Below the pieces are notes generated by a model. That model ran no database searches, was not told where the DNA came from, and saw only the letters and a program-made list of their open reading frames with translations. Below, in pieces: positions 62,085 to 64,000 of a DNA stretch of 64,000 nt (position 1 is the stretch's first letter; every line of letters begins with the position of its first letter). The stretch comes from Methylobacterium sp. Leaf123 (GTDB taxonomy: Bacteria > Pseudomonadota > Alphaproteobacteria > Rhizobiales > Beijerinckiaceae): the NCBI RefSeq assembly GCF_001423405.1, contig NZ_LMNS01000036.1, positions 1 through 64,000 of the forward strand, read 5' to 3'. Position numbers and translations under genes: made by a program.

Positions 62085-63374
62085 ATGTCTTCTCCGTCTC
62101 CCAAGCCCCTCGCCGGCCGCCGCATCCTCCTGATCGTCGGGGGCGGCATCGCCGCCTACAAGGCGCTCGACCTGATCCGGCGCCTGCGGGAGCGCGGGGC
62201 GCAAGTGCGCCCGCTGCTAACCGACGCGGCCCAGGAGTTCGTCACGCCGCTGGCCGCCGCCGCGCTCGCCGGGGAGCGGACCCATACCGACCTGTTCGAC
62301 CGGGAGAGCGAGGCCGATATCGGCCATATCAAGCTCGCGCGGGATGCCGACGCCATCGTGGTGGCGCCGGCCACCGCCAACCTGATGGCGCGGATGGCGA
62401 CCGGCCATGCGCCGGACCTCGCCTCGACGGTGCTGCTCGCCACCACCCTGCCGATCCTGATCGCCCCGGCCATGAACGTGCGGATGTGGCAGCATCCGGC
62501 GACGCAGCGGAACCTCGCGACCCTGAAGGCCGACGGCGTCGCGGTCATCGGCCCCAACGAGGGCGCGATGGCCGAGGCCGAGTTCGGCCCCGGCCGGCTG
62601 GCCGAGCCGCACGAGATCGCCGACGCGCTCGAAACCCTGCTGGCGCAGCGTGCCGAGGGCGGCGGCATCGGGTTCCTGGCGGGCCAGGCCATCCCGAAAA
62701 AGCCGCTGGCGGGGCGGCACGTGCTCGTCACCTCGGGGCCGACCCACGAACCGATCGATCCGGTGCGCTACCTCGCCAACCGTTCCTCGGGGCGGCAGGG
62801 CCATGCGGTCGCCGCCGCCGCGGCCGAGGCCGGCGCCCGCGTCACCCTGGTCTCGGGGCCGGTGGCGATCCCCGATCCGGCGGGCGTCACCGTGGTGCGG
62901 GTCGAGAGCGCCCGCGAGATGCTCGCCGCGGTCGAGGCGGCCTTGCCCGCCGATCTCGCGATCTTCGCCGCCGCGGTCGGCGATTGGCGGCCCGCCGAGA
63001 TGCGGGCGGACAAGATCAAGAAGGACGGCCATCAGCCGCCACCGCTGCACTTGGTCGAGAACCCCGACATCCTCGCCACCATCGCCGGCCGCACCGAGGG
63101 GCGTCCGCCCCTCGTCGTGGGCTTTGCCGCCGAGACCGACGACGTGATCGCGAACGCGCAGAAGAAGATCGCGCGGAAGGGCTGCGACTGGATCGTGGCC
63201 AACGACGTCTCGGCGGAGGGCGGGGTCATGGGCGGCACCGAGAACACCGTCCACCTCGTCGCCCGCGACGGCGGCGTCGGCGGCCGTGTCGAGACGTGGC
63301 CGAAGCTCGGCAAGGAGGAGGTTGGACGGCGGCTGGTGGCGCGGTTTTCGGCCCTGCTCGCAGCAAAGCCGTGA
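62085..63374 (+). CDS. coaBC: Bifunctional phosphopantothenoylcysteine synthetase/decarboxylase
   Basis: This 429-residue enzyme makes 4'-phosphopantetheine for coenzyme A. The N-terminal flavin-dependent CoaC domain has GGGIAAYKALDLIRRL and the PAMNVRMW motif. The CoaB domain starts near residue 205 (HVLVTSGPTHEPIDPVRYL with ANRSSGRQG) and contains FAAAVGDWRP, KIKK and VGFAAET. It follows the toxin gene by 69 bases. The product supplies the carrier arm needed by the NRPS-like protein in this window. Confidence 0.95.
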   Translation: MSSPSPKPLAGRRILLIVGGGIAAYKALDLIRRLRERGAQVRPLLTDAAQEFVTPLAAAALAGERTHTDLFDRESEADIGHIKLARDADAIVVAPATANLMARMATGHAPDLASTVLLATTLPILIAPAMNVRMWQHPATQRNLATLKADGVAVIGPNEGAMAEAEFGPGRLAEPHEIADALETLLAQRAEGGGIGFLAGQAIPKKPLAGRHVLVTSGPTHEPIDPVRYLANRSSGRQGHAVAAAAAEAGARVTLVSGPVAIPDPAGVTVVRVESAREMLAAVEAALPADLAIFAAAVGDWRPAEMRADKIKKDGHQPPPLHLVENPDILATIAGRTEGRPPLVVGFAAETDDVIANAQKKIARKGCDWIVANDVSAEGGVMGGTENTVHLVARDGGVGGRVETWPKLGKEEVGRRLVARFSALLAAKP

Positions 63375-63575
63375 GAGCCTCGCCCGCCTCTCAGGCTTAA
63401 GCGCGGTTCAGTGACGGGCCCGTCTTGGCCCGCGAGGCAACAACGCAACGGTCGCCCGGCGGACAAAAATGTTCCCCGGCGCCGGACCTTAAAGTTTTCA
63501 TCGGCTCAGCTTGCCCTCGTCGGTGTAATGCCCAGATCCTCCCTCCACGTCATTCACAGCGACAGGAGCGACATC

Positions 63576-63890
63576 ATGGCCAAGGCCGACCGGCACAGCA
63601 TGGGCCCCGGCGCGCAGGGCAAGGGCGACGGCAGCGGCGCCATGACCGATCTGCCCGAGGGCATCCTCGGCGAGAACGAGGTGCTGAGCAACCGCGACAA
63701 GTCCCGGCACACCGACCAGCGCGGCCTCGACAGCCGCCACGTCCAGACCGAGCAGTACCACGACCATGTCGGCGCCCGCCAAGGCGGAGGCCGCACCGGC
63801 GAGGAAGAGGCCAATGCGAGCGGCCCCGCCGGGCCGATGACGAACACCTCGGGCGACACCAGCAGTCTGCGCACGAAGCATCGGGACTAA
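63576..63890 (+). CDS. Small hydrophilic protein of unknown function
   Basis: This 104-residue protein is highly polar (MAKADRHSMGPGAQGKGDGS start, LPEGILGENEVLSNRDKSRH, GLDSRHVQTEQYHDH) and ends in a Gly/Ser/Thr-rich tail. It has no cysteines or hydrophobic core and is probably disordered, resembling small stress-related hydrophilins of Methylobacterium. AGGAG lies 8 bases before the ATG. A family 1 repeat begins at its stop. Confidence 0.75.
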   Translation: MAKADRHSMGPGAQGKGDGSGAMTDLPEGILGENEVLSNRDKSRHTDQRGLDSRHVQTEQYHDHVGARQGGGRTGEEEANASGPAGPMTNTSGDTSSLRTKHRD

Positions 63891-63970
63891 AAGCCTCTCA
63901 CAAAACTCCCGCTGCGCCGTCATCGCCAGGGAGAGAACGGTCAGAGATCGGGAGTTTTGTGAGGCACTCT
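63891..63970. repeat. Dispersed inverted repeat, family 1, copy D
   Basis: Arms AAGCCTCTCACAAAACTCCC (from 63891) and CGGGAGTTTTGTGAGGCACT (from 63949) are almost perfect inverted copies, the best-preserved pair of the four. It begins right after the stop of the preceding gene. Confidence 0.75.
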
Positions 63971-64000
63971 AAGACCTCCGCGTCGAGGGGAGCCGAGGGG

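Overview
The window looks like a chromosomal segment of a GC-rich methylotrophic alphaproteobacterium of the Methylobacterium/Methylorubrum type. The basis is very high G+C with strong third-position bias, a 135-residue DHFR-like protein matching the dihydromethanopterin reductase (DmrA) type known from M. extorquens, an alphaproteobacterial SUF operon, and several families of dispersed palindromic repeats. No tRNA, rRNA, CRISPR array, integrase or transposase is visible.

Layout. 1-4.1 kb: start of an outer-membrane protein gene (minus strand), a small membrane protein, the RNA helicase rhlE and a GGEEF diguanylate cyclase. 4.2-12.2 kb (minus): a complete SUF iron-sulfur assembly operon in the order IscS/NifS-type desulfurase, sufB, small CPxCG protein, sufC, sufD, DUF559 nuclease-like gene, sufS, sufT-like DUF59, sufA. 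Two tandem Irr/ICE-like palindromes lie upstream, shared with a divergent alpha/beta hydrolase. 13.2-21.5 kb: a membrane GGDEF protein, a 1350-residue single-module NRPS-like protein (A-PCP plus six membrane segments and three hexapeptide-repeat domains, poly-lysine-synthetase-like), and a tight operon of NrtR-type Nudix regulator, SPFH protein and divergent NAD-kinase-like protein with its own palindromic operator. 21.6-30.7 kb: secreted PepSY protein, ArsB-type permease, tandem-fused DUF606 transporter, a polar amino-acid ABC transporter and an alginate-export-type porin. 30.8-41.4 kb: aspartase with a Lys/Ala-rich extension, a PRISE-type reductase, GntP permease, GNAT, DUF3750, a zinc-type TonB receptor with a His-rich loop, and a degenerate peptide deformylase. 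41.7-51.5 kb: cold-shock protein, small secreted proteins, the rpsF-rpsR-DUF2232-rplI ribosomal cluster, dnaB, an R2K-type ATP-grasp gene and alr.

51.5-53.5 kb is a sharply A+T-rich two-gene island between alr and radA. It encodes a compact bacterial NACHT NTPase (Walker A GPAGSGKS, Walker B LDGLDE, FSHRSFQEYF motif) whose stop overlaps, as GTGA, the start of a second gene of unknown function. This is the most likely candidate for a poorly described system, plausibly antiphage and related to bNACHT/NLR-like proteins, although the defence role is inferred.

53.5-64 kb returns to core genes: radA, cvpA, purF, an SDR, dmrA, ubiE, ubiB, a ParE-type toxin-antitoxin pair, coaBC and a small hydrophilic protein. 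At least three dispersed inverted-repeat families occur between genes, often at the 3' ends of operons.
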